Below, piece by piece: positions 33,596 through 45,300 of a stretch of 64,000 nt of DNA. The first letter of the stretch is position 1, and each line of letters starts with the position of its first letter. Location: assembly GCA_003693705.1 (NCBI GenBank), contig RBZT01000499.1:124001-188000 (forward strand), read 5' to 3'. Both the position numbers and the translations under genes were made by a program. The notes below the pieces were generated by a model, which made no database searches, had not been told where the DNA came from, and was given only the letters and a program-made list of their open reading frames with translations. This DNA comes from Polymyxa betae (taxonomy: Eukaryota; Endomyxa; Phytomyxea; Plasmodiophorida; Plasmodiophoridae).

Positions 33596-34642
33596 TTATC
33601 GTTTTCGGAGTCGGCGGTTCCATCGCTGAGGGTCTCTATTATTGCCGCTTTGAATATCTCCAATTAGTGCAGCCTCAATGGCGATAATCAAAATTTTCCC
33701 CAAATCGCGGGTTTTATCGGATCCGGATGAAAACTGGTGATCTGCATTTTCCCAACGATCTGTGTCTTCGACATACCTTGAAAAGCGATCATCTCCTCGA
33801 TAAGCGAATAAGCATCGTTCTAAGGTGAATAGGGCTAATGTTTGTGAAGGTGAGATTGATCGAATACATTTCCAGGAATCCTGATTATAAACATATACTT
33901 GATCTGATAATGAATCTAGATCGACGTCTGTATATCCTCCAGCTATCACCAAACTGTTCTCCCATACTGTAAAGGCCATTGATTCACATTGAATCGGTGC
34001 GTCATCAGCCTGCTTCCATTCATTTCTCACAAGATCGTATTTGTCAACGTTAGCAGTTGGCGGAGATGGTTCTCCTTCTTCATCGTCATATACACAACAG
34101 CCACCACAGACAGCAATCGTTTGATGAATACGACCAGCTGCACCATTGATATGAAGTTGAGGCATGCGGCCACACTTACGCCAAACTCCTAATTTTCTTG
34201 AGTATATGAGCATAGATTCCGGTCCAACAATGCATAATTCTTCATTGTTTAATGGCATGCATGCGATTACATGGGATATCTGAGAAGGAATAACCACCAT
34301 TCTTCTCCAGCTCTGAGATTTAGGCTGAAACTGATATATAACATTAGACCGATCAGCACAAACGCAAACAACAATAAGATGCCGATTAAAGATTGCAACA
34401 GAGCGTGCTGATAGCATGGACTTTCTTACAGGAGGTAAACTACAGCGTCGTTGGAGAAATGGATCAATAATTGAGACGTTGATTTGTTCAGAGCTGTCAA
34501 TCTTCACTAAAACCGGCCGCTGGCGCCATTTGTGCACAGCGGCATGCATGAATCGTTGAGCAACCAACGCCAGCCGGATGGCATCTCTTGTTGTCAGAAA
34601 CGAGATGGCCTTGGTCAATATGGGGTCTGAAAGTCGATCCAT
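33596..34642 (-). CDS. F-box / kelch-repeat protein
   Basis: A single-exon, 348-residue protein. Residues 1-45 form an F-box-like segment: DPILTKAISFLTTRDAIRLA then LVAQRFMHAA. F-box proteins recruit substrates to SCF ubiquitin ligases. The rest shows kelch-like beta-propeller blades: SVAIFNRHLIVVC with WRRM; LCIVGPESMLIYSRKLGVWR; AVCGGCCVYDDEEGE with VDKYDLVRNEWKQ; and NSLVIAGGYTDVDL with VYVYNQDSWKCI. The doublet Gly-Gly and the Trp spacing fit kelch repeats, though two blades are degenerate. The start ATG is at 34642. The C-terminus is basic. It faces the mitochondrial-type orphan gene divergently, 219 bp away. The substrate is unknown. Confidence 0.8.
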   Translation of the reverse strand: MDRLSDPILTKAISFLTTRDAIRLALVAQRFMHAAVHKWRQRPVLVKIDSSEQINVSIIDPFLQRRCSLPPVRKSMLSARSVAIFNRHLIVVCVCADRSNVIYQFQPKSQSWRRMVVIPSQISHVIACMPLNNEELCIVGPESMLIYSRKLGVWRKCGRMPQLHINGAAGRIHQTIAVCGGCCVYDDEEGEPSPPTANVDKYDLVRNEWKQADDAPIQCESMAFTVWENSLVIAGGYTDVDLDSLSDQVYVYNQDSWKCIRSISPSQTLALFTLERCLFAYRGDDRFSRYVEDTDRWENADHQFSSGSDKTRDLGKILIIAIEAALIGDIQSGNNRDPQRWNRRLRKR

Positions 34643-34861
34643 GATACTGGCGTGACATTAGAACATTGAGGGTGAACTGCAACTACCCTTTAAATAATGA
34701 GACAGCTGACACAGGAAGGCACGGCCTCTGCAAACCACTTTGGCGCTTCTGTCGAATTCTCTCGCTCATACCATTTGCGAGAAAATGACAAAACGTCGGA
34801 TTTTTTCCAACATTTTTTTAGCTGAATTTTGTTGCGCCACGTTTCATTTGCTTGGAGCGTC

Positions 34862-35665
34862 ATGTTGAGATCGATCTCAAGGTTAGTTCAAGCTCAAAGA
34901 TGCTATTTAGGTCGACAAGCGACATGTTTATTTGCGTCGCATCGTCTGGTTCATAACAAAGTCGGACCATCCACAGCTGTATCTGCTACAATCCCGAGAA
35001 CATCAGCAACTGTCCAACCGCTGGAATCTGCTTCTGAGAATGCTATGTGCATAACCGATGATGACTACAACGAAGCCATGCAGAATCTGAAATCGATCGG
35101 TGTAGATCCTGTTCTTAACTCGGCTTTGCAAAAATGGTCCAAGCTGGAATCCCATGGCAAGCCTTATATCCGACCAGAGATTCTTAACGAATGGAAAAAG
35201 AGTGTAGTTTTTGAGTGAGTTTACATATATCAAAAGACGTCTGTTCAGGTCCAGCTGTCTCTTAGGTTTGTAAATCGGCTTTGTGATGCAAAATTTGTCG
35301 AAAGGACGAAAACGAGCGAGTCGCTATCTATAGAAATCGATAAGATCTTGGTGACATCTGCATTGGCACTATCTACATCTGAAGACGAATGTGTGACAAT
35401 TCTATGCCCTGGTGCTCCTCATATTGGAGTCCAGCATGAAGCTGATGGAATCAAATACACGCTACAGCATCGCGCCTTTTGCAAGAACAAAGAAGGCAAT
35501 TATTGCCTAAAATTAATCTGGAAGGGTCATGATGAGAAAAGAACTCTATACGAAAGCAATGCTGAATTGGATAGTAATAATGTAATGTGGGCAGGCACGC
35601 TTGACGAACTTTTCAATATGGCCGACTTCGGTGACTTCGAATCTGATCAGAACTCTGCGGTATAA
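34862..35665 (+). CDS. Orphan protein with mitochondrial presequence, paralogue 2
   Basis: ATG at 34862 begins MLRSISRLVQAQRCYLGRQA, a textbook amphipathic, Arg-rich, acid-free presequence. The first exon ends near VVFE at about 35216 and the second resumes at about 35266 with RFVNRLCDAKFVERTK. Shared blocks with the gene at 20829 include LKSIGVDPVLNSALQKW, PEILNEWK, ILCPGAPHIGVQHEADG, CLKLIWKGHDE and NNVMWAGTLDELF. Length and exon phase are also similar. Together they define a two-member family with probable mitochondrial location and unknown function. The pair lies about 14 kb apart on the same strand. Confidence 0.75.
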
Positions 35666-35900
35666 ATACGTTGGACAAGATCACTGTTCGATACCCATGG
35701 CCAGTTTAATCCATGTATATTGTCTTACAAATAACTTAATCAGAAATATTGTTCAACATGATCGTTGTGAATGCTGTATTAATTAAAGGGGTCCAGGATA
35801 AACAATGACGCTAACAACCAATTCAATGATAACCTGTTTCATACTTAACTGTTCTCTATTAATGATAATGCTACATTCAAACCACGAGGATGTTCTATCT

Positions 35901-37814
35901 TCATTGAAACGCGCAATACCCTGGTCTGATGGGAGATGCATTGATACCCATGCTTACTAACCGGCATCTATGTAAATCTAGCCGATCTGCCAAGCTACTT
36001 CGTAATCCGCTATCATTCACGAGTTCTCGTTGACTCCATAAACGTTCAGCAGCTGTTCGAAATCAGAAGCCACCAACTCTGTTAAATTCAGTCTGTACCA
36101 GCACTGGCCCTTGGCCATATTCTTGAGATGGCATTTGTCTGATCAACTTTCTCTCCCCACATGCAGCTATGCCCGCCTAGTACCCGTTGTTTGGCATCTT
36201 CATCTGCATCGAAATCCAGCGGATCGCAGTTATACCTATTTAATAATCAGCATCAGCATGATGCGGGAAGGTTCGAGATTACATTTCGGGCCAGTCAGTC
36301 GCGAGATGATCCAAATACCAACAGCTGCTTAGCAAAGCACGGCGACCCGAGCGTGTGACATGAGCGACACCGTCCTTATTGTACCAAATGTCCACTATGG
36401 TGCTGGGATCCATAGGTAGATCGCTGTCAAATACCTGAAACAAATCATGACGAACTGTGTTTTTCGGCACGAAGAGCGATTGACCTCTTGCCAGACAATG
36501 GCCGTTATGTTCAATTTTGTGTTAGTCAAATCTTCCAGAAAAATTTGGTAATCGGCCAGAAGCTCTTTGGCATCTGTAATTCCATTCTGATGCATATAGT
36601 CTCGGATTTCTTCATCGCCCTGCAAGCAGTCGGTATCAACTTCGTCACCACCAAGATGTATCATGTCCGACACGTCAAAAACATCCACCGCTTCCTTTAT
36701 AAGAATCAGCCTAGGTTTGTAAGTTTCGATGGGACGAAATCGTTTTACCTGTAAGAGCGTCGTCATGAGTTGGCGGGTCTCCGGTTTCACCGGATTGATC
36801 ATGTACTGATTAGCTGGAGCCACATCGGGGCAATGGGCCAGCACTTCAGGATAACCAACCCCGAACGACGCCGAATGCCCAGGAGTGTCAAACTCGGGAA
36901 TGATTCGAATTCCTCTCAATAAAGCCAGCTGCGCTATATGGCGGACTGCAATGCTCATTCGTTGATAACAAGTCATGTACTGTTCAAACTCGTTACCATC
37001 TTCAGGTGAATATGTCATTCGAGGTGAGAATGCGGCCTGGACCAGTTGGACGTTCGTTTGCGATTGGAAAGGGAAGCTTTGGTCGTCCGAAACATGCCAG
37101 TGCAGAACATTCAATTTATCCATTTCCTGTCCAGAACATTCAGCCAAAAACGAGGCGAAATCCAACGATATGCACCATGCCATCAAGGATCGTCTCAATA
37201 ACGCTAATCGGCAAGAAATGTCGGGCAGTATCGATCATCAGGCCCCGGAACGGGAATGCTGGTCCATCGTCGATGGTGCCGCATCGGATGAAAAACTGGC
37301 GCTTGTGATCATGTCCAACTTGTTGAATCAGCTGCGAGAAAGTCTGCAATGCTCTCAGAACACCAAAAACAGTCGATGATCGAATTTGAACGCCGTGTCC
37401 GGGAGTGATCTCTATGTGATAATCCTCTCGTGTATATAAATCCATGACAATGGATGAGCTTTCAATCGAGACATGAATTTGTGAAGTCTGTCCAGCTATA
37501 TTACTCGGAGCCGCTGGGCTAGTTGGTCGGGCAGCTGCTATAGCCGGAATATTATTCTTATATCGTTGCTCTGCTTTCGAAAGAACGTCGCGGACCGGAT
37601 TCCAATCTGACTCGAAGATAATCTCCAGGTTTTCCGGTTGGAATCGCCAATACGCCTCGGGATCGGCATACTGAACCGAGGTTGGACGCGGCCAGACCGG
37701 ATCGCTCGGCAGATGGTGGCCATCGTCTGAAGTCGGTTGACGAAGGAGAAACAACGCCCCGGATAAAGGAATGAGGAGACGGACAAGAAAGGAGCTCAGA
37801 GCAGCGTCCACCAT
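35901..37814 (-). CDS. GH20 beta-N-acetylhexosaminidase
   Basis: Removes terminal GlcNAc/GalNAc from chitooligosaccharides or glycans. ATG 37814 starts an N-terminal hydrophobic segment (LLIPLSGALFLL), a signal peptide or anchor. The GH20 N-domain includes YHIEITPGHGVQIRSSTVFG and LRALQTFSQL. The catalytic barrel has FRGLMIDTARHFLPISVIE, LHWHVSDDQSFP, IRIIPEFDTPGHSASFG, and the acid-base motif DMIHLGGDEVDTDCL with the Asp-Glu pair. Later exons give GGHSCMWGEKVDQTN and AAERLWSQRELV, ending GINASPIRPGYC. All expected active-site elements are present and introns are short. It is divergent from the chitin-deacetylase-like gene at 38855, suggesting both act on chitin-type polymers. Confidence 0.93.
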
Positions 37815-38854
37815 TGCAAGATGGTTCTGGTGTTACTCACTCGCGCAACCATCGCGACGTGTAAGCAAAGTGATGTATAGTGGTGACACGTTGTGACGAA
37901 AGTCGCCTGTTCGCCGTCGCTCAGAGCGAGAGACTGCCGACTGCGAGACTGTGAAGTCGTGACCGTGCCCAGCAGCGGAGAACGACGTCCAGGAGCACGT
38001 CGCGAAGGATGCTTGTATACTGAGTTTCAAATCCGACTGCAGCTTCAAATATATGCTGGATTAGAGTTTTGAGCCATTCTCTTTGTATGCAACAACGGCA
38101 TCAGCAATTGGCCCGCATAACGGCTCAAATTCGGAGCAAGTGCAATTTTGGCTGCCAGTGATTGGTTTGGTTCGGGTTGGCTTCGAAAAACGATTCAAAA
38201 GTGTTTTGAATTTGATTGCGCCGGTGAAAACTTACAGATTTGTGATATTGTCCGAAGAGCAGCTATCGCATATCATCTGAGACCCAAAGTTACTAATCGT
38301 CAATTGATTATTAGCAGTGAGAATGAAATATCGTGGTACAATATCTATGAGAACATGTGTTGCTGTTTATGACGATAGCTATACTATAATCAAAGACAAT
38401 ATCTTTGATGTTTATGTGCGAAAATATATCCTCTCTGAATATGATGGAATAGACTTTAAAATAGTACGGTTATATTGTTGAACGTACAATGCGAAAAAAA
38501 AGGTCAAGACAGCAAGCTTTGGCTTGCCCGAACAACACATCAGAAAAAGAAATCAAACGACCAGTTGCGGAATCTGCTTGAAGGTCCCAGAAAACAGCGA
38601 AAACGTATCTGCAGTGGTCGATGGAAGAGCTGTTAAGTGGTTCCAAATAAGAGGTAATGAGCCTAATTATCTGTATCAAAAACAGAGTATGCCCACTCAG
38701 CATCGGTCGAAGATCTTATGGTTGACCCCATCAAGAAGTTGGTTGTTCACCGACTTGCATTTCTAAAAGGCACAATCCAGTCCAGAGCTTGCAGGCGTTC
38801 GTATATTTGAGTCAGCGTTGTCGGTGAATTAGTCGGTGACGCGTGCCATCCAGT
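37815..38854. other. Divergent region between hexosaminidase and deacetylase; possible unrecognised gene
   Basis: About 1.04 kb. The two chitin-related promoters should be at its ends. A plus-strand start at about 38087 (MQQRHQQLARITAQIRSKCN), a possible intron, and an exon reading CFEFDCAGENLQICDIVRRA then AIAYHLRPK look protein-like, and a basic frame RKKRSRQQALACPNNT lies near 38490. I cannot join these into a convincing gene or name a family. Nothing else stands out. Confidence 0.35.
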
Positions 38855-40618
38855 ATGCTGGACTGCAAAGGCACGGGCAGTAGCTGGTCGTACACTCTCA
38901 GCAGAGATGCATCCCAGGGCCAGAAAGGTTTTGCAACCCAAATTGAAACCATGCTGAGATCTCCGAATCAGCGCTCGTTAGCGATCAAGATCACGTTAGC
39001 AGTCATCGTGGCTGCGGCCGTGGCCGTTGGCGTCTACTTCATTGTCAAAGCTGCCCAGAACAATTCGAATTCGAGTGCCACGACAACGTCGGGCAATGGC
39101 AGCGGTTCACACTATGTGCATCCATTTGTCTGTTGGTAATGGTTGATTTTAGGAGAAGGTTCAGGACGCACGAACGGGGTGACCGGCCCGCCGGCCGTCT
39201 CTCCGACCAACACAGGAACGGCGCCGCCGGTCGGTTTAGCGACCGGACGCGAGACAAACTTCAAGGCGGCGGAGTCGGGGGCATGCAGGGCCGATAATTG
39301 CAAGCTTCCCGATTGCTTTTGTGCTGGAACATCAATACCAGGAGGGCTGACTCGCGAACAGACACCGCAGTTCATCATGCTGACATTCGACGATTACCTA
39401 TCCGAGACCATCTGGACCGGTCTCATAGAAGATCTGATCCACAAGACAACAGCGAGAGATGCCACCGGCTGTGGGCCTCGTTTAACATTCTATCTTCAGA
39501 ACGACCTGGTCCGTACTGGCTCCTGGGCTTGCATATCCCGTTGACTGACAGTTTGCCTTTGCAGACGGATTATTACCTGGCAGATAACGCTTATGCTGCA
39601 GGATCTGAGGTTACCACAATAGGATGACGCATGTGTGAAGATTACTCAATCTGCTATAGATCGCCATCCATACGATTGATCATCGAAACCCATCGGCATT
39701 CTCTGCTGATGAGTGGGCCAAAACAATGTACGGGTCAGTAAAGTATACAGCAGCGGCCACGTCGATTCCAGAAGGCGCTATGGTCGGCGGTCGGGCGCCC
39801 TGGCTTATATACAGCGACAACATGCTCGCGGGCGATTACAAGGGAGGCTTCCTGTATGATTCGTCAATTGTGGAGCGACACGATTCGTTGCGGCCGCACA
39901 ACTCGTACGTCGATATGACAACCAAAGTCGGACAATGGCTATGGCCGTACACTCTGGACTTCGGTATTCAACAGATTGTAAGCTGAAGCATCTGCTAGCC
40001 TGGTCGTAAAACTTCACTAACAATGGTGATAGTGCCCTTGGGGAGCTACATGCCCGAAGAACGCATACCCAGGTAAGTCTTAGAGGACTATGGGACAGCA
40101 TATCAAAGCTGGTTTGTTTGAAAGGATTCTGGGAAGTGCCAATGTGCGTCAGCGTCGACTTCCGAAATCCGAATGGATACGCCGCAGAGATGGACCCCGA
40201 TAAAACCGGAGATGATCTCTACAATCTGCTAGCCGATAACTTTGACAGCAGGTAAAAAAAAAACAGGAATTTCACAACCGTCCTGGTTACAATTTAGATG
40301 TTCAGATATCAGGGCAATCGGGCGCCCTATGGGGTCTTTTTACACGCCGTCTCATGGCTGAAAACGGATGCCTCTCGAGTGGCAACTTTACAGAGATTCT
40401 TTGCTTATGCAGCCAGCCATCCAGGTGTTGTATTTGCCACACCATCGCAGATTATTCGATGGATGAGAGACCCGAAACCCATCGACCAGCTGGGTTCGCT
40501 GTCATTCTTGTCCTGCCCAACCAGAACGGAGGCATTCTGTGGCGGAAAGACGCCAAACACATGCACATTTAACCAGGTAACGAGTTTCCTGGAGGTAAAA
40601 TGTGAGCGGATTCGGTGA
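38855..40618 (+). CDS. Membrane-anchored polysaccharide (chitin) deacetylase-like protein, CE4
   Basis: Resembles animal chitin deacetylase domains that de-N-acetylate chitin. The N-terminus (ATG 38855) has a short cytoplasmic part then a transmembrane anchor IKITLAVIVAAAVAVGVYFI, giving a type II topology. A Thr/Pro/Gly-rich stalk leads to a Cys-rich segment (CRADNCKLPDCFCAG). The deacetylase domain has IMLTFDDYLSETIW (motif 1, metal/base Asp pair), a TFYLQND strand, an H-x-x-x-H segment HTIDHRNPSAF across a splice (motif 2), GGRAPWL (motif 3), FLYDSSIV, and VPMCVSVDFRNPNGY. The C-terminal part includes GVFLHAVSWL. Motif order and residues are consistent with activity, though divergent. Several short introns are needed. 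Confidence 0.85.
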
Positions 40619-40846
40619 CGGTGCGTTTAGGGATCGTATAAACAATGTCAACAATGCCCTGCTCAATATCCAACTATCAATAACGCCGCTTCGCCGCCAT
40701 AACTTGGTGCTTGAAAAGGGGGTGGTTTTAGAGACTCATCATTGTAAATATGCCTGACTCAATACACTCGGATCAACTTCTTTACCGCACAAAAAGCAAG
40801 TGATGTCCGATTGCAGGCGACAACGGTCGATAGACAGAAATTAACA

Positions 40847-41326
40847 TTAAGCATTACTTGACTGCAAATATTTGCAGCGGTCGATGGCTGATTTTTGTGC
40901 CCAAGCTAAATCTCGAAGTAACTTGGACAGCTGCTCTGAATCCGTGACAAGTTCATTTTCTGGGCTGGAGTTTATCCCCTCATGAATGCCTATATCTGAA
41001 GCAACTTCGCCACGAGCATTTTCTTCAGATTCATGAATCGTAGAAGGTTCCAAAGTCTCATCACAGTGACTATCAACAATACTGACGCATGAATCCGAGT
41101 TTAGCGTCTCCTTTTCTTGAGCAGGACAATCATCTTTCCTCCAAACTGGATATGCTGGCCGATAGGTCAGCGGCCAAGCAATCCGGTTGGGATCGTCCCC
41201 TAACTGTTCAGCGATCTGCTGGAACAAAGCCCGAGTGTGGACAACGATTCGCCGCCGGGCTTGGTGTCGTCTAAAGGCTGTTTGTATGGCAAGTGCAGCA
41301 CGGTTTCTGTCTGGCATGATGGCCAT
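40847..41326 (-). CDS. Small IQ-motif protein
   Basis: A single-exon, 159-residue protein from ATG 41326. The N-terminus carries an IQ calmodulin-binding motif, AALAIQTAFRRHQARRR. The middle is acidic and low-complexity. The C-terminal helix LLRDLAWAQKSAIDRCKYLQ resembles the end of IQCC-like proteins, many of which are ciliary or centrosomal, but similarity is short. It is divergent from the uL22m gene, sharing an upstream region with two telo-box cores. Confidence 0.6.
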   Translation of the reverse strand: MAIMPDRNRAALAIQTAFRRHQARRRIVVHTRALFQQIAEQLGDDPNRIAWPLTYRPAYPVWRKDDCPAQEKETLNSDSCVSIVDSHCDETLEPSTIHESEENARGEVASDIGIHEGINSSPENELVTDSEQLSKLLRDLAWAQKSAIDRCKYLQSSNA

Positions 41327-41354
41327 CTCTTAATCTTATAGTGACATCTCAAGC

Positions 41355-41444
41355 TAGGGTTTGTTGTCTGTTCCTTATCACTGGACAATGCGGCCTCCGG
41401 TTGCAAATAAAACAGGCCACACTACATGATTGGGACTAGGGTTT
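41355..41444. promoter_or_regulatory. Pair of TAGGGTTT telo-box cores in the IQ-protein / uL22m promoter
   Basis: TAGGGTTT occurs at 41355-41362 and 41437-41444, 82 bp apart, between two divergent genes. In plants such boxes are common upstream of ribosomal-protein genes; the downstream gene here is a mitochondrial ribosomal protein. Regulatory role is inferred. Confidence 0.4.
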
Positions 41445-41668
41445 CAAACGAGGGTCCCCTCACAGATTGCCATTGCTATTGTGAGAGCCCCAGTATATAG
41501 CAGTTATTACATGGTCGAATAATGAAAGTCGTTGATAACCTCCATCGCCTGGGTGGGCCTCATGTTGAGCAATGAGGTGTGGTGTCGCTGTGCACCACGG
41601 AGATGGGAGAGGCCGTTCGGGATACCCTTGCTTGTGCCATTATCATCTTGCCTTGACAATCGTCCATC

Positions 41669-42339
41669 ATGTTCTCGTTTGGGTCGGCTCTGTATCAAAG
41701 GGTCAGCTGCCCGATGTCGGCTGTATCAAGATCCATTCCTTCCCTAATCCGGTCATTTTCAAATCAGCTGGCCCTTTCCACACATAAGATTGCTGTCGCT
41801 CATCACAGGAATATCAGAATCAGCCCGAAGAAGCTCAATGATGTATATTACTTGAACGTATTTTCTCCTTATTCAATAATGCATGTATTTACAGATAGTT
41901 CGAATTGTTCGTGGATTATCGGCTCAAGAAGCCATTATCCAAATGCGATTGAATGAGAAAAGAAAGTCAATATTCGTCCAGAAGTGCATTGAAAACGCTG
42001 TCAACAACGCAGTGAATAATTTCGGGATGAAAAAGGATCGTCTCGTCGTCAAAGAAGCTGTCATTGGCAAAGGAGTTTATACAAGAATGATCCAAATTCA
42101 CGGCAGAGGTTGCCTTCACGTCTTTTTAACTGTCAAATTTGTTCATTTTCAGTTCAGGGAGAACTGGAGAGCTCATACGTCGTCGATCTCATCTGACCAT
42201 TAAGGTTGGAGAGCAGCCTTACAGTGAACACGAACACAAGATTGGCAAATATGGACCAACTATTAAGAAAGTATCGATGCGCAATACGCGAATGCAGCAG
42301 CAGCGACAACAACAACAGCAGCAGCAGCAGCAGCAATGA
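41669..42339 (+). CDS. MRPL22: Mitochondrial ribosomal protein uL22
   Basis: Large-subunit protein lining the nascent-peptide tunnel. ATG 41669 gives a presequence MFSFGSALYQRVSCPMSAVS then RSIPSLIRSFSNQ, with a likely matrix-protease site. The uL22 fold follows: HRNIRISPKKLND, then after an intron IVRIVRGLSAQEAIIQMRLN, CIENAVNNAVNNFGMKKDRL, EAVIGKGVYTRMIQIHGRG, and after a second intron SGRTGELIRRRSHLTIKVGE. The C-terminus extends past the normal end into a Gln-rich run encoded by CAG/CAA repeats. The 3' end lies 55 bp from that of PRPF6 (convergent). Confidence 0.88.
42294..42336 (+). repeat. CAG/CAA microsatellite encoding poly-Gln
   Basis: A near-pure run of CAG and CAA codons at the end of uL22m, interrupted by one CGA. 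Such tracts are length-variable. Confidence 0.8.
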
Positions 42340-42394
42340 AAAACATGGCGACGAGTAATAATTTACAGGTAACAATACATTTAATTAAAGGTGA

Positions 42395-45300
42395 TTACTG
42401 TAATCCATCTGGAAGCTGGTCGGCGAGATTCTTGCAGATATCTTGCGCTTGTAGTCGCTCGTTTCCAATCGCTTTCGAAACCTTGCGAAACGTCATGCAA
42501 TCGCTCTCATTCTGTTCATAATCCATACCTGGCTCCAGCGCTCTCCATGACGAGGGTCGGCTTCAGCACAGCGTTGAAGGATTAGCTCGCTCTCATCGGA
42601 AAAGTACTACCAATAACAATTCAGCAGTCGGCTTACTAGCACAAACGGCTTTCAAACCTGTTTGGCGAATCTGTAATAGAAGGCCCAAGCATCACCATTA
42701 TCTGGATCGGCAGTCACTGCTCTTTCGAACCAATTCTTCGCTTTCTTAATTTTACGATCCTGCCAGAACAACCTAATGAACGCTTTCAACAAAAGCAAAT
42801 TGAGCTGGCAAGAAATCGACCTTGAAACAGCAACGAAAACAGCCGAGCTGTCGCTGCATTTTTTCAATGCGTCGTAACTCTTCGCCCTTCGTTTCGGTCG
42901 TGGTTCCATCTCGATTGCATACGCCCACAAAATTCCAGAATTAGGGCATTCTCTATCGGTTTGGTGAATCTCAACGAATGGCAAACAATGATGTAGTTAC
43001 TGCAAAGCTTTGGCCATAAGCTTAGTAGCAGGTTGACGTTGAAGTTCGCCGTTCCCAGCACCCGCCCTCTCCTCCATGCGAACTGCTTCTAACCACAACA
43101 GATCGTTTTTCGGGAGACGTTGCCTTGCCGTCTCCAGATCCGCCCTAGCAGGTACAATGTCAAACAATCCATATGGGTACATGCTTATCGTACCTGGCTT
43201 TTGCAACGCTAATAGTATCAGCATCAAGTCGTGCAGTGATAATCCAGAGCTGGATGGAGTCTGGGCAATGTTTCAACGCATCTCGACATGATTGATGAGC
43301 GGCTTCGATATCGCCAGCTCGCGTTTGATTCTGAATTAGCATCACCCAAAGCTTCCAGAAGTCCGGATAAGCCTCCAAACCCTACAGACATTGAGTGGAT
43401 TTCCAGGTCGCATAATAACTAGAGCAACAAACCTGAAGAACCATTTCGCGCTCAGATTTGGAGTCGCCGATTTCTCGCTCCAGTTTCGCAGACTTCATCC
43501 ATACGCGAGCCCCTGGGGCTCGGGCTCTGCAAGGAAATAAATTGGACACGTAAATCGGAAAATCCCCGAAAAATATGTTTCTCAAGTTATGAAAAGAGAT
43601 AAATTGCACAACAACGCCGGCGATGAACATAATCGTACCGTGCCCTTGCCAGAAGAGCTCTGGCTCTTTCGTGCTCACCGATTTCGCTCTCCATCTTAAC
43701 AGCAGCCAGCCAGATATCCTCTGTGTTCGGATTCGATTCAAAAGCCCTATCAAGCATCTTCATCAAACAAAGTCAGCCATAACACCAGGGCACAGACTTG
43801 GTCAAAGTTTCTCGGGCAGCCTGGATATCACCTGCCATCCACTGCTCTTTTGCAGACATCAGCCATAGCACCTATTAAGAGCTTTAGGATTCGGCAACAG
43901 AAACGATGAGACATGGCAGACCTCGGCTTCAGGGCAATGAGTGACAGCATCTCGAAGGACGCTCATGAGGGTTTCATGCGTTCCATGATGCTTCTCAAGC
44001 TGTGCGGCATCCCACCATAAAGACACCTATTCCATCTGTAAGACCGAACCCAAAAGTAGTGCAATTCAAGACGATTAACCTTGGTCGGGAACGCCAGTAA
44101 CGTCTGTGCCATGATAGCTCGGGCAGTGACCACAGATCCGGCAGCGAGCTTGGCGGCTGCATCCGCCGTCCATGTAGCACGTCGATCTTGAGGTTCGATA
44201 CCGATGCCAAGTGTAGCACGAACAATGGCCTGATCGTAAATTCAGAATACGTAAAAAGGTAGTGAGGAGAAAGAGTGACCTGGCAGGTTAAATGGGAGCC
44301 GCTGCGTTCGGCATTCTCAGCTTCGGTCAGCCATTGTTCACGATCGATGATCACGTTCTGGGCGGCCAAAGACGCGACGGCCTTTTGAATAATCGCATCG
44401 ATTCGGTCGTACGCTCCATGGGCTTCCTCTATAAAAAAAGTGTCACAGAACAACAAACCGAAAACAAACATCGGGTTTACCGAGCTGTGCAGCCGTAATC
44501 CAGATTGAGGGATCCGTTGGAATCGCTTTTCGAGCTCGATTCAACACCTTTTTAGCATTTTCATACGACTCTGAATAAATGATAAACCTTCGAGTTTGTC
44601 AGATAACCGGGGATCGCTCACCTAGTCGTGCTAGAGCCAGCCACATCTCAACCGATTGAGGAACGCATTCGACGGCGAACGCCAACAGAACTCGAGCGGA
44701 TTCTGGATCTTCCAGCTCAATCGCCGCTTTCCATAATCGAACAGAGCTGAACAGACGAACTAAGAAACAACGATTTCGAAGATTCCGGCGATGAGGATGT
44801 ACTTGGGGACGAATTCAAGGGCACGACGCAGGACGGCACGTTTAGATTTATCGTCCTCTTCGAGCTTGACAGCCTGTATCCAGATCTTGACAGAGGTCGG
44901 GACAGCAGCTACAGCCCGGGCCAAAATGGCTCGCGACTCTTTCGGTGGATGTAGACGGGCGGCTTCCAGCCAGACATCCTGACTGTCGCTACAAGCTTCA
45001 CATCCTGATAACGATTAAATACTGGCGAATCAAATCGCTTGTAAACAAAAAAAACGAAGATTTTGATCGAAAAAATCGCTATATATCTCTTAGCAAAAAC
45101 AATCGAGAAATTGATATTCAAACCTTTCATGATGAGTTTTCTGGCGACCGAGATCTTGCCGGCAGCTTCTTCTAAGCGTGCCGCAGCGATCCACCCGGGA
45201 GGATGTTTCGGGTTCGTCGTGATGACTAAAATAATCGGATCAGCGTCCGACAGACAGTTGCAGCATATTATCAACCTGATTTCAGCAGCGTTCGCGCCTT

